Source: Clostridium sp. KNHs214
Lineage (GTDB): Bacteria; Bacillota; Clostridia; Clostridiales; Clostridiaceae
Reading direction: 5' to 3'
NCBI RefSeq assembly: GCF_000744935.1
Contig: NZ_JQMW01000011.1
Span: 1,178,001 to 1,242,000, forward strand
DNA: 64,000 bases
Within the stretch, counting starts at the first letter, position 1, and every line of letters starts with the position of its first letter. Below the pieces are notes generated by a model that had not been told where the DNA came from, did not search any database, and saw only the letters and a program-made list of their open reading frames with translations. Of this stretch, positions 35,780-44,533 are shown piece by piece. The position numbers and the translations under genes were made by a program.

Positions 35780-35956
35780 AAAATTTTGTTAGTTATTTAT
35801 AGAATAACTATAGGTATTATCAATGTAATAATATTCATATACATAAATATTTATCTATAAGTGGATTTTTAGCTTTTAAAATTAAAGAAGTTAAGTTACT
35901 TATCAAAATAAAACAGTTAGTAGGCTTCTCCTATTCAACCATAAACATATTAAACT
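35780..35956. other. Intergenic, nothing recognised
   Basis: AT-rich sequence between the transposase remnant and hairpin element B with no gene or clear signal. Confidence 0.4.
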
Positions 35957-36187
35957 AAAAATCTGATTTTAATGTAGTAATAAATGTGGAATTGGGGACT
36001 ATTGAACTAGCCTTAGAACTTCTTATGTCTCACAGTTAAAGAACCGTTAAGAAGCTTTCATGTTTGAACGAGGAACGAGTGAGTTTGAAAGCTTTAGGGG
36101 CTTTAACTGTGAGACATTTAGAAGTTCTTGGCGTATTGTGAACAGTCTCAAATTCCACATTTATTACGGAATTAAAATCACATTTTT
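35957..36187 (-). repeat. Long-hairpin element B (inverted relative of element A)
   Basis: Outer arms 35957-36004 and 36140-36187 pair at about 40 of 48 positions. An inner stem pairs AGAACTTCTTATGTCTCACA with its complement up to 36127. On the minus strand it contains CAATACGCCAAGAA (36125-36138), TAAAGCTTTCAAACTC (36081-36096) and AAGGCTAGTTCAATAGTC (35997-36014), nearly identical to element A. Arm sequences between these blocks are unrelated to A yet still self-complementary. Confidence 0.75.
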
Positions 36188-36232
36188 TTTCAATGTATTA
36201 TGTTACAATATATTCTTATTATAAAAAATATG

Positions 36233-36261
36233 TTGACAATGTGGAGAATATTTATTATAAT
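36233..36261 (+). promoter_or_regulatory. Promoter of first tRNA-Ser
   Basis: A perfect sigma-A promoter: TTGACA (36233-36238), 17 bp, TATAAT (36256-36261). Confidence 0.88.
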
Positions 36262-36280
36262 AGTCATTGTCGTGAGACTC

Positions 36281-36371
36281 GGAGAGATGGTCGAGTTGGT
36301 TTAAGGCACCGGTCTTGAAAACCGGCGTGCGTGGAAGCGCACCTAGGGTTCGAATCCCTATCTCTCCGCCA
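36281..36371 (+). tRNA. tRNA-Ser (UGA), copy 1
   Basis: 91 nt with acceptor GGAGAGA/TCTCTCC, long variable arm (CGTGCGTGGAAGCGCAC), anticodon stem CCGGT/ACCGG with loop CTTGAAA, anticodon TGA, CCA encoded. Confidence 0.95.
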
Positions 36372-36397
36372 TATTTAATTATATAAATTAAAAATCA

Positions 36398-36426
36398 TTG
36401 ACAATTCAATGTATATTTATTATAAT
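36398..36426 (+). promoter_or_regulatory. Promoter of second tRNA-Ser
   Basis: TTGACA (36398-36403), 17 bp, TATAAT (36421-36426), again perfect. The promoter was evidently duplicated together with the tRNA. Confidence 0.88.
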
Positions 36427-36443
36427 GTTTATTGTCACAACTT

Positions 36444-36534
36444 GGAGAGATGGTCGAGTTGGTTTAAGGCACCGGTCTTGAAAACCGGCGTGCGTGGAAG
36501 CGCACCTAGGGTTCGAATCCCTATCTCTCCGCCA
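36444..36534 (+). tRNA. tRNA-Ser (UGA), copy 2
   Basis: Identical in all 91 nt to the copy at 36281-36371. Confidence 0.95.
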
Positions 36535-36561
36535 TAATTTAATAATAAATTTCGAGGGCAT

Positions 36562-36652
36562 GGAGAAATACTCAAGTGGCTGAAGAGGCGCCCCTGCTAA
36601 GGGCGTAGGTCGGGTAACTGGCGCCCGGGTTCAAATCCCGGTTTCTCCGCCA
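36562..36652 (+). tRNA. tRNA-Ser (GCU)
   Basis: 91 nt with acceptor GGAGAAA/TTTCTCC, anticodon stem CGCCC/GGGCG, loop CTGCTAA (anticodon GCT), long variable arm, CCA encoded. Only 27 bp past the second UGA copy, so probably cotranscribed with it. Confidence 0.95.
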
Positions 36653-36683
36653 AAACATCTAATTAAAATTAGATGTTTTTTTA
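36653..36683 (+). terminator. tRNA-Ser cluster terminator
   Basis: AACATCTAATT and AATTAGATGTT pair almost without a loop and lead into a T-run. Confidence 0.88.
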
Positions 36684-36885
36684 TTTTTTGAACATTTTAC
36701 AAACAAAGTGCTTTTATAAATTAATAAAATGACATAATTTAAGGTATTTTTAACCCTATTATAGGTTGAAAAATTTTTCTTAAAGAAGTATAATTAACTT
36801 AGATATAATAATCACATTTCTTGGTTTCATATGGAGTATTACAGTAGATATCCATTGAATAAATATAATATAAGAAGGGGATATT

Positions 36886-37404
36886 GTGTTAAAAGGTAAA
36901 AAGGTGATTTTAAAGTCTATGGAAAGAAAAGAAGTATCCAATATATATAATATATTATGTGATAAAGAAGTTAGGGAATTTGATGGTGCATATATTATGT
37001 TACCAGGAAAAGAGTATATAGTTGAAAAATTTGATAAAATTATGGCGGGGAATACTAAGTATTTAACAATAGTTAATGAAAAAGGACTTACCATAGGATA
37101 TATAACTTATAAGGAATGTAAGGATAGTGTAAATGTATATTCTTTAGGTATAACAATAGGTAAAAACTTTTGGGGAAAAGGGTATGGTCAAGATTCTATA
37201 AATACCTTATTAAGCTTTTTATTTCTAGATAGAGGAGCCGCTAGAGTGGAATTAGAAGTGGTAGATTTAAATTTAAAAGCTATAAATTGTTATAAAAAGT
37301 GTGGATTTAAAGAAGAGGGCCAGAAGAGAAATAGATATTTTGTTAAAGGCAAATATACTAATGTGGTTATTATGGGTATATTAAAGGAAGAATTTATAGT
37401 ATGA
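36886..37404 (+). CDS. GNAT family N-acetyltransferase (RimJ/RimL-like)
   Basis: 172 residues, GTG start after GAAGGGG. The GNAT fold is shown by YSLGITIGKNFWGKGYGQDSI (acetyl-CoA pyrophosphate loop, G-K-G-Y-G) and the ending AINCYKKCGFKEEGQKRNRY. It resembles acetyltransferases of ribosomal proteins, amines or antibiotics; the substrate is unknown. It stands alone between tRNA genes. Confidence 0.85.
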   Translation: MLKGKKVILKSMERKEVSNIYNILCDKEVREFDGAYIMLPGKEYIVEKFDKIMAGNTKYLTIVNEKGLTIGYITYKECKDSVNVYSLGITIGKNFWGKGYGQDSINTLLSFLFLDRGAARVELEVVDLNLKAINCYKKCGFKEEGQKRNRYFVKGKYTNVVIMGILKEEFIV

Positions 37405-37475
37405 ATTTTTAGCTAAAAGATTTGATTTTTTATTTGTAATGTGGTAATATTATAATGTTTCAAATTGCATATTTT

Positions 37476-37552
37476 GCGTCAGTAGCTCAGTTGGATAGAG
37501 TAGCTGGCTACGAACCAGTTGGCCGGGGGTTCGAATCCTCTCTGACGCACCA
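37476..37552 (+). tRNA. tRNA-Arg (ACG)
   Basis: 77 nt with acceptor GCGTCAG/CTGACGC, anticodon stem GCTGG/CCAGT, loop CTACGAA (anticodon ACG), CCA encoded. A TATAAT at 37451-37456 could be its -10 box; the -35 is poor. Confidence 0.95.
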
Positions 37553-37553
37553 T

Positions 37554-37590
37554 AAAACCTTGTAAGCTTAATACTTACAGGTTTTTTTTA
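37554..37590 (+). terminator. tRNA-Arg terminator
   Basis: AAACCTTGTAAG pairs with CTTACAGGTTT around CTTAATA, followed by a T-run. Confidence 0.85.
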
Positions 37591-37749
37591 ATTTTTAATA
37601 GCTACTCAATAATATATTTCACAAGTTGAACAGTGTTATTCCATGAATTTTGAGTTTGTTATGTATTAAAATAATCATATTTGTAATTTAAAGTTAATAA
37701 TACCAATAGAAGTATTGGTAAAATCAATATGCTTTATGTAATATATGAT

Positions 37750-37776
37750 TAAACAAATTATGTATGAAGCCGATAA
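37750..37776 (+). promoter_or_regulatory. Sigma-D (sigma-28) type promoter of the chemoreceptor
   Basis: TAAA (37750-37753), exactly 15 bp, GCCGATAA (37769-37776): a perfect match to the motility sigma factor consensus. It lies about 208 bp upstream of the chemoreceptor start, so a leader of roughly 200 bases is implied. The rest of 37591-37983 is AT-rich, with only a small ACCAATA/TATTGGT hairpin near 37709. Confidence 0.75.
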
Positions 37777-37983
37777 TATACTTAATACGAACTTAATTTA
37801 ATATGGAAATTCCTTTAATAAGTATAGTATAATCTTTTATTTGTAATTATTAATTTAATATATATGATATATATTAGGGAGAATATTGAGAAAAATTACA
37901 ATATTGTGTTAAAATATATATTAAATTGATATCATAAATATAATTAATTTTTATTTTTTTATCAGAAGGGTGGGATAAGAAAA

Positions 37984-40233
37984 ATGGGGAATAAATTAAA
38001 AGATATGCTTTCAGGTAAGAAAAGTGTACTCAACAAAAGTAAAATTTTAAAAGGGAAAAGGGTTAAAAAAACAAAGCTACAAGATAAAATAAACACTAAA
38101 GAGGAAGCAAAACTTCAAAATGAAGTTAATATTCAAAAAGAAAAGAAACAAAAGGATAAAACCCAAAAGAGTAAGCTGAAAAGTTTAAAAGGCACAATAT
38201 CTATAAGAAAACAGATACCAATACTTATATCATTAATCGTCATTATATCAATTTTTATTACATATGGAGTAGTATACTATGAAGGTTCTAAAGTGTTACT
38301 AAAACAAAGTGAAAATGAAATGATGTCTATAAACAAAAGATGTATAGAAACAATAAATGTAATGCTAGAAAAAAACACAGTAGAAGTGGGAAGTTTATCA
38401 AATTCACAAGAGTTATTTAATATACTGCAGCTGAAGTTTCAAAACAAGAATAACTATAAGGATTTGATAAAGAGTGGTAATGAACAGTTTTTGAATTACA
38501 AAGATAAAAGAAGCTATATAGAAGATATATTTTTAGTGGGAGCAGATGGAAAAATAATAGGGTCTAGTGAACAGTCCTTAATAGGACAAGATTTAACTAA
38601 GGAAGAATATAATACTAAGACAATGGGTGGAAATACTGCAGTAAGCGGTACTATAAAATCTAATAAGTCAGGAAAGCCTATAGTTATATTTACTTCACCC
38701 ATAATAGATCACAAAAATTATGATCAGGTTATAGGATATGTGGGCATGTCTGTATATGCTGAAAGTTTTTCAGAAAATCTAAAAAGTATTAGTGTGGGAG
38801 AGACTAAAAATAGCTATGCTTACTTAGTAGATGAAAAAGGGCTTATAATTTATCATCCAGACAGTAAAAAGATGGGCAAGCGTTCAGATATAGATATATT
38901 TAATAATGTTGTAAGTGACATAAAAAAAGGTAAAAAAGTAGAAAATGCTACAGAAAAATATAAATATAAGGGCTCTAAAAAAGTAGGAGCATATAGTGTA
39001 GTACCAAAGACATCTTGGCTTTTAATATTAAGCTCGGAGCAAAACGAGATAAATAAGCCATTGAATACAATAACTAGGAATTTAAGTATTATATGTTTAA
39101 TTATTATAGGCGTATCTATTTTTGTAGGTATGATAGCTTCTAAAAAGATTACAGATCCTATTGCTAAGATGACAAATGCTATTAATAAAATATCTAATTT
39201 AGATTTAACTGGCAGTGATGAGCATAATGAATTAGCGGATAGAAAAGACGAGGTTGGTTTAATAGTAAGATCTGTGTTCCAAATGAGAAATACCTTAAGA
39301 GAAGTTGTTCTTGAACTTATAAAAGCCAGTGATAATATAAATGAAAATGCTTACTTAGTAAATGAGTTAACAGAGAAGTTAAAAGTAGAAGCTGAAAAAA
39401 CTTCAAACCATACAGAGGAAATGTCTGCATCTATAGAAGAAATGGCAGCTACTTTTGAGGAAATATCAGCTTCCTCTGGAAATATGGGTGAATCTGTTAA
39501 GGTTATTTCTGATAAATCACAAGAAGGATTTAACAAAACTCAAGATATAGTCATATCATCACAGGAACTTGTACAAAGCTCCTATAAGTCTATAGAGAAT
39601 TCTAATGAAGTTTATAGTAAAGTTAAAGTGGAGCTAGAAAGTGCTATAGAAAAATCTAAAGTTGTAAAGCGTATAGAGGGTTTAGTAAATGGAATTATTG
39701 AAATAACAAATCAAACTAATTTATTAGCTTTAAATGCTAGTATAGAAGCAGCAAGAGCAGGGGAAGCTGGGAGAGGTTTTTCAGTGGTAGCAGAGGAAGT
39801 TAGAAAGTTAGCAGAACAATCCGCAAAAATTGCTTCGGATATTCAAGAAATAGTGAAAGTTGTAAATTCATCAGTGGAAAATTTAACACTTAGCTCTGAC
39901 AGGATATTAAAATTTGTTGATGGGGAAATTAAAGTAGATTACGAGAAAATAATAGGCATGGGAAATCAATATAAAGAAGATGCAAATACCTTTGAGACAT
40001 TTATGAAGCATTTTTCTAATGAAGCAGATGGAATTAATACTACTATAAACAGTATAGTAAGTGCTATAGAAGAGGTTAATGAAAATATCAATTCAGAAGC
40101 TCAAGATGTAGAAAATATAGCTAATAGAGTTGTAGGCATTAGCCATGAATTGTCTAATATAAAAGATAATTCTCTAAAGAATAAGTATAGTGCAGAAAAA
40201 CTTAAAGAAATTACAGCCAAGTTTAAAATATAA
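37984..40233 (+). CDS. Methyl-accepting chemotaxis protein with extracellular Cache-type sensor
   Basis: 749 residues. An unusual lysine-rich N-terminal extension (about 1-70) precedes TM1 (about 74-97). A periplasmic-side dCache-like sensor (about 100-355) and TM2 (about 363-385) follow, then HAMP, then the signalling domain with the hairpin tip [43 protein letters not shown] (quoted in blocks; the core is [16 protein letters not shown]). It senses an unknown ligand and controls CheA. The upstream sigma-D type promoter places it in the motility regulon. Confidence 0.93.
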   Translation: MGNKLKDMLSGKKSVLNKSKILKGKRVKKTKLQDKINTKEEAKLQNEVNIQKEKKQKDKTQKSKLKSLKGTISIRKQIPILISLIVIISIFITYGVVYYEGSKVLLKQSENEMMSINKRCIETINVMLEKNTVEVGSLSNSQELFNILQLKFQNKNNYKDLIKSGNEQFLNYKDKRSYIEDIFLVGADGKIIGSSEQSLIGQDLTKEEYNTKTMGGNTAVSGTIKSNKSGKPIVIFTSPIIDHKNYDQVIGYVGMSVYAESFSENLKSISVGETKNSYAYLVDEKGLIIYHPDSKKMGKRSDIDIFNNVVSDIKKGKKVENATEKYKYKGSKKVGAYSVVPKTSWLLILSSEQNEINKPLNTITRNLSIICLIIIGVSIFVGMIASKKITDPIAKMTNAINKISNLDLTGSDEHNELADRKDEVGLIVRSVFQMRNTLREVVLELIKASDNINENAYLVNELTEKLKVEAEKTSNHTEEMSASIEEMAATFEEISASSGNMGESVKVISDKSQEGFNKTQDIVISSQELVQSSYKSIENSNEVYSKVKVELESAIEKSKVVKRIEGLVNGIIEITNQTNLLALNASIEAARAGEAGRGFSVVAEEVRKLAEQSAKIASDIQEIVKVVNSSVENLTLSSDRILKFVDGEIKVDYEKIIGMGNQYKEDANTFETFMKHFSNEADGINTTINSIVSAIEEVNENINSEAQDVENIANRVVGISHELSNIKDNSLKNKYSAEKLKEITAKFKI

Positions 40234-40277
40234 AAAGGGAAATGAAAGTATTAAAAGTAAAGGAATAAACATAAAAA

Positions 40278-40350
40278 GATTAAGTATAAAGTAAAGATTA
40301 AGTATAAAGTAAAGGTTAAATACAAAATAAAAAACTAAGTATAAAACAAA
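40278..40350. repeat. 18-bp tandem repeat downstream of the chemoreceptor
   Basis: GATTAAGTATAAAGTAAA occurs twice exactly (40278-40295, 40296-40313), followed by two decayed units of the same period (from 40314 and 40332). Non-coding, between the chemoreceptor stop and the terminator. Confidence 0.7.
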
Positions 40351-40365
40351 AAAAAGTGTTTATAA

Positions 40366-40397
40366 AAAGTGCAGGAAACTTTATTCCTGCACTTTAA
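40366..40397. terminator. Bidirectional terminator between the chemoreceptor and psd
   Basis: AAAAGTGCAGGAA and TTCCTGCACTTT pair perfectly around ACTTTA, with A and T tracts on either side. The right arm contains the psd stop codon. Confidence 0.88.
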
Positions 40398-41286
40398 TTT
40401 TACAAATTGCATCTCCTATAGGTTCCCCTAAAATTACAGAGCACTCATAGCCTAATTTAGTTTGTTTTAATATATCGTCATGAATTTTTACGGAGTTCTT
40501 TTGGAAGAATAAAACTACTGTAGAACCACCAAATTTAAAGAAACCTTTTTCCTCACCTTTTTTCACATTTTTGTAAGGGTCGTAGGTTTGTATTATAGAT
40601 CCTACACAAGTGGCACCTACCTCTACATAAAGCACATCCTTAAAATTTTTAGAGCTTAAAATACTCCACTCTCTTTTATTTTGACAAAATAGCTTATTTA
40701 TATTTTTAAGAGCTATGGGGTTTACGGAATAGTAGTTTCCCTGTATTTTTCGTGAAACAGAACATTTACCATCATCTATAAAGTGAAATCTATGATAATC
40801 TGTAGGACAAAGTCTGAATATAAGGCAACATCCATTTTGGTATTTATTAGATAGTTTTATATCACCTATAAGCTCGCTAAGTGAATAAGTGATGCCCTTA
40901 ACTTGTACTAGGGCATTTATATCAATATTTTCGTATGCTAAAATCTTTCCATCGCAAGGAGAAATAAGAATATCTTTTTCCGAGGAAATAACTCTAGCTT
41001 CGGGAGTTAATTTTCTAATAAAAAATTCATTAAAATTGTTAAAATTGTTATCTTTACACTGGGACATATCAATATTAAAGTTTTTAATAAAAGCATTTAT
41101 CTTACTTTTACTTAGAGAAGAGTCACAGTAGCATCCGTAAAGTCTTGAAAATACCTTCTTTTTTAATATTGCTTCTAAAAACTTCATACCCATAGGTGAT
41201 GAATACGTCCAGTTTAAATATTTTTCACCTGCTACTTGCTCAATTTTATAGCAGTTATTTTTTCTATCATAAAACTTGATTTTCAT
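40381..41286 (-). CDS. psd: Phosphatidylserine decarboxylase proenzyme
   Basis: About 301 residues. The autocleavage site is FGGST (the family's LGST/GGST, Ser becoming the pyruvoyl group) in [11 protein letters not shown] near the C-terminus. [12 protein letters not shown] carries the catalytic His and Asp region. It makes phosphatidylethanolamine at the membrane. I prefer the ATG at 41286 ([11 protein letters not shown]); the ATG at 41301 has no better site. A phosphatidylserine synthase gene is not in the window. Confidence 0.93.
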   Translation of the reverse strand: MKIKFYDRKNNCYKIEQVAGEKYLNWTYSSPMGMKFLEAILKKKVFSRLYGCYCDSSLSKSKINAFIKNFNIDMSQCKDNNFNNFNEFFIRKLTPEARVISSEKDILISPCDGKILAYENIDINALVQVKGITYSLSELIGDIKLSNKYQNGCCLIFRLCPTDYHRFHFIDDGKCSVSRKIQGNYYSVNPIALKNINKLFCQNKREWSILSSKNFKDVLYVEVGATCVGSIIQTYDPYKNVKKGEEKGFFKFGGSTVVLFFQKNSVKIHDDILKQTKLGYECSVILGEPIGDAICKIKVQE

Positions 41287-41680
41287 ATTTATACCTCGCA
41301 TTTACCTCACAGTTAGTTAAAATAGCTTATTTTATTTAATATAATTAGTATTATAGCATACATAATTCTTTCTGAGGCAAAATTTCCATGAATATACTTA
41401 TTCAAAGATAGTGTACATTATTACTTATATTGAATTTTGCAAACTTGAAAAGAAATGGATGAGTAATTAATGGTGTAAAGTATAATTAACAACATAAGTA
41501 TATCAATAACGTAAGTATAATCAACAATCTAAGCATAATATAGAATTAATATGCAGAAAATTTCGGATAATTATAAAATAAAGACATTTTAGCCTTTTTT
41601 ATGAGAAGACTAAATAGTATAATATATCTTAGGCAAACTAAGGGCAAAGGCATAGCGATAATTTAAATGGAGTGATATAA
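41287..41680. other. Intergenic region between psd and tetR with short tandem repeats
   Basis: Divergent promoters for psd and the TetR gene must lie here. At 41479-41545 there are four degenerate 17-18 bp units of the type AGTATAATTAACAACATA. No gene is seen. Confidence 0.5.
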
Positions 41681-42250
41681 GTGAATAAAACTAAAAAGGC
41701 AATTTTTGAATCATCAGTAAAGATATTTTCCAAATATGGATATGAAGGAGCTACTATGGATGAAATTGCAGCTAATGCTAAGGTAGCTAAGGGAACTTTA
41801 TACTATCATTTTAAAAGCAAACAAGAGATATTTGAGTATATAATAACTAAAGGTATAAATATGATAAGAGAAGAAGTAGCAGAAGTGGTTAATGCAGAGA
41901 AGACATATATATCTAGGTTAAGAGAGCTATGTAGAGTACAACTAAGTATTATATATAAAAATGGTGATTTTTTTAAAGTTATAATGAGTCAGTTGTGGGG
42001 TCAACATATAACAAATTTAAAATTAAGAGATGCTATAGGAAAATATATAGAATTTATAGAGGAAAATTTAAGAGAAGCTATGGAAAAAGGTGAAGTTAGA
42101 AAAGGAGAGCCTAAGTTTATGGCTTATACGTTTTTTGGAGTTTTGTGTTCTGCAGCAGTTTACGAGCTTATTAACAAGGATATAAAAGATGTGAATGAGG
42201 TAATAGATAATCTTATAACTTATACTATTGAAGGTATAGGAGCTCGATAG
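41681..42250 (+). CDS. TetR/AcrR family transcriptional regulator
   Basis: 189 residues, GTG start after GGAGTGA. The N-terminal helix-turn-helix (ATMDEIAANAKVAKGTLYYHFKSKQEIF) is typical of TetR, and the C-terminal ligand domain is unassigned. Its target may be itself or the divergent psd. It converges on the ABC1 kinase gene. Confidence 0.92.
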   Translation: MNKTKKAIFESSVKIFSKYGYEGATMDEIAANAKVAKGTLYYHFKSKQEIFEYIITKGINMIREEVAEVVNAEKTYISRLRELCRVQLSIIYKNGDFFKVIMSQLWGQHITNLKLRDAIGKYIEFIEENLREAMEKGEVRKGEPKFMAYTFFGVLCSAAVYELINKDIKDVNEVIDNLITYTIEGIGAR

Positions 42251-42262
42251 TATAAATTATTG

Positions 42263-42333
42263 TCAAAGGGCATAATTACCATTGTATCCTATTTTGTTAG
42301 AATATATAGGAATTATGCTAACTAGCCCTTTGA
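42263..42333. terminator. Hairpin between convergent tetR and ABC1 kinase genes
   Basis: TCAAAGGGC(ATAATT) at 42263 pairs with (AATTAT...)GCCCTTTGA ending at 42333, with AT-rich flanks. A long-range bidirectional terminator is likely. Confidence 0.6.
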
Positions 42334-42352
42334 TAAATTTAAAAAAGTATAA

Positions 42353-43954
42353 TTACATTTTCCCAGAGCGCATAATTGATATTAAAAGCCAAAAACCCAT
42401 TATGGCTGCTATGAAAAAGCCGAATACACCTATAATAGACATATTGTATATTTTAGGACCGGTATTTGAACTAAGAATAAAGGATGATCCTATTATCATT
42501 GAAGATATTACTAGGGCAAAGGTGATTCTATTAGCCATTTTATTTAATTCATTTATGGAGTTTTGTAAATTTTTTACTTCTAGCTTAACTTTAGCTCTTC
42601 CAGTTAATATACTATCTATAAGTTCAATGCTTTTGGAGGGCAATTTTTTAATACTTTTTAGAAATTTATAAGACCCTATAACTAATTCATCAAAGTTTAG
42701 ATCTTTTAAAAAATTAAATTTATTGTTGGATTTTACAAATGGAATAACTACATCTACTATTTTAATTTCCGGGGCAATTTCAGCTACTACACCTTCTATT
42801 ATAACCATGCCTCTTATTAATAAAGTTAAATCCTTTGGAAGCTGGATATTATTTCTTTTGCAAGTATCAAATATTTCTTGAAGTAGAATAGATATTTTTA
42901 TATTTTGTAAAGAAGTATTTAAATAACTGGCAAAAATATAATCAATATCTTCGTAAAGCTTATTTCTATCTATGAACCCTTTCTTTATTCCTATAGAAAA
43001 AACTACAGATATCATTTTATTTATATCATTATAGGCTACAGCTAATATCATATCATTTAAACTTTCTTTTAAAGAAGGTTGAATATGTCCCATTATGCCA
43101 AAGTCAATAAAACATATTTTACCCTCTCTTATTATCAAATTGCCTGGGTGAGGGTCACCATGAAAAAAACCATCATTAAACACTTGCTTAAAGTAGCATA
43201 AGGCTAATTTTTTACCTATGTCATTTAAATCATATCCATTAGACAGTAGAAGCTCACGGTTATTTACCTTAAAACCTTCTATTTTCTCCATGGTAAGAAC
43301 TCTTTTGCCACAAAATTTATCTACTACATAAGGAGCATAGGCACATTTAACTTCTTCATTAAGTACTCTAAACTTCTTTATATTTTCCCTCTCAAAATTA
43401 AAATCCAGTTCTATCTTTGTAGAATTTATTAATTCATCCAATGCTTCCTTTGGGTCTATTAAAGCATCAGAAAATCTAGCTTTTGTTAGAGAAAAAATCT
43501 TGGATAGTATAGAAAGATCCAAATGCATTTTTTCATATATATCGGGCCTTTGAATTTTAACTATAACTTCATCACCAGTCTTTAAGATAGCTTCGTGAAC
43601 TTGAGCTATAGAAGCAGAAGCTAAGGGTTTTCTATTAAATTTAAAAAACACTTCGTCTATGTTTTTATTAAATTCTTTATAAAAGACTTTATTTATATCC
43701 GAAAAAGACTCTTCTATTACGTTATCCTGTAGCTTTGAAAGTTCTTCTATATAGTTTGCAGGAAGAATATCAGGCCTTGTACTTAAAATTTGTCCTATTT
43801 TTATAAATGTGGGTCCCAGTTCTTCAAAAGCCCTCCTTAAATTTATAGGGGCCTTAGCGGATTTATTTATTTTAGAGTCTATTATGAAACCAAAGCCATA
43901 TTTTGTTAATACTCTTATGATTTCTCTAAATCTACGTACGGATTTTCTAATCAT
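42353..43954 (-). CDS. ABC1/UbiB-family atypical kinase
   Basis: 533 residues. The ABC1 signature KxGQ is K52-I-G-Q55 followed by STRPDILP. An ALA-type segment (PLASASIAQVHEA) and the DFG-like FIDFGIMGH motif with HGDPHPGN are present. Two C-terminal transmembrane helices anchor it. Relatives support isoprenoid quinone or membrane lipid metabolism; clostridia lack ubiquinone, so the role here is unknown. Confidence 0.9.
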   Translation of the reverse strand: MIRKSVRRFREIIRVLTKYGFGFIIDSKINKSAKAPINLRRAFEELGPTFIKIGQILSTRPDILPANYIEELSKLQDNVIEESFSDINKVFYKEFNKNIDEVFFKFNRKPLASASIAQVHEAILKTGDEVIVKIQRPDIYEKMHLDLSILSKIFSLTKARFSDALIDPKEALDELINSTKIELDFNFERENIKKFRVLNEEVKCAYAPYVVDKFCGKRVLTMEKIEGFKVNNRELLLSNGYDLNDIGKKLALCYFKQVFNDGFFHGDPHPGNLIIREGKICFIDFGIMGHIQPSLKESLNDMILAVAYNDINKMISVVFSIGIKKGFIDRNKLYEDIDYIFASYLNTSLQNIKISILLQEIFDTCKRNNIQLPKDLTLLIRGMVIIEGVVAEIAPEIKIVDVVIPFVKSNNKFNFLKDLNFDELVIGSYKFLKSIKKLPSKSIELIDSILTGRAKVKLEVKNLQNSINELNKMANRITFALVISSMIIGSSFILSSNTGPKIYNMSIIGVFGFFIAAIMGFWLLISIMRSGKM

Positions 43955-44056
43955 ATTATTACCTCTGTTTTAAATAATTTTTTATCCTGTGGAGAAATAA
44001 ATATTAGAATAAATTAATAAGTTCATTAAAATATATTAATCTCAGTATGTATAAAA

Positions 44057-44092
44057 AGAAAAGCCCGTAAGATTTTAGGCTTCGGGCTTTTA
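44057..44092 (-). terminator. Terminator of the phasin-like gene
   Basis: AAAAGCCCG and CGGGCTTTT pair around a 15-base loop, immediately past the stop at 44099. Confidence 0.85.
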
Positions 44093-44098
44093 AATGCA

Positions 44099-44434
44099 TT
44101 ATTGATTGTTTGTCAAAGAATCCAATTTTTCTTGAAGTTTAGATATTTCTTCTTTTAAATTATCCACTTCGTCTTTAGAAACAAAATTCATTTCTTTTAA
44201 TAAACTAGCCATATCTTCTTTTGTCAATGGCTTATTTTCGATTTTATCTTTTACAGTTTCAGTAGTATTTTTAATATTTCTCTTTAATTCTTCAGATAAT
44301 TCTTTGCCTTCTTCTACAGTTAATTTACCTTTTTCAACTAAATCGCTAACCATTTTAGAGGCTTTTTCGTAAGTATATGCTGCTGAACCGATACCTGCAA
44401 GAAATATGTTTTTTATTTCATTTTTCATAATCAT
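44099..44434 (-). CDS. Phasin-like coiled-coil protein
   Basis: 111 residues, mostly amphipathic helix. It starts NIFLAGIGSAAYTYEKASKMVSDLVEKGKL, the pattern of small phasin-family proteins of Firmicutes, and ends in a heptad coiled coil (EVDNLKEEISKLQEKLDSL). No enzymatic motif. It is downstream of, and antiparallel to nothing in particular; its function in clostridia is unknown. An AGGAGG site precedes the start. Confidence 0.75.
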   Translation of the reverse strand: MIMKNEIKNIFLAGIGSAAYTYEKASKMVSDLVEKGKLTVEEGKELSEELKRNIKNTTETVKDKIENKPLTKEDMASLLKEMNFVSKDEVDNLKEEISKLQEKLDSLTNNQ

Positions 44435-44533
44435 AACCTCCTGAAGTATATTGTTTAAACCCTATGAATAATATTATACTTCAATAAATTTTAAAATAAT
44501 ATAGTACAAAAGTTAATTAACTATTAAATTACC

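Noticed and set aside
40745-40760. parS-like sequence TATTTTTCGTGAAACA inside psd
   Set aside because: It matches the consensus at 13 of 16 positions but is not palindromic on its left half and lies within coding sequence; not enough for a call.
42282-42671. A 129-codon plus-strand frame after tetR
   Set aside because: It is antisense to the C-terminal end of the ABC1 kinase gene, whose motifs are clear.
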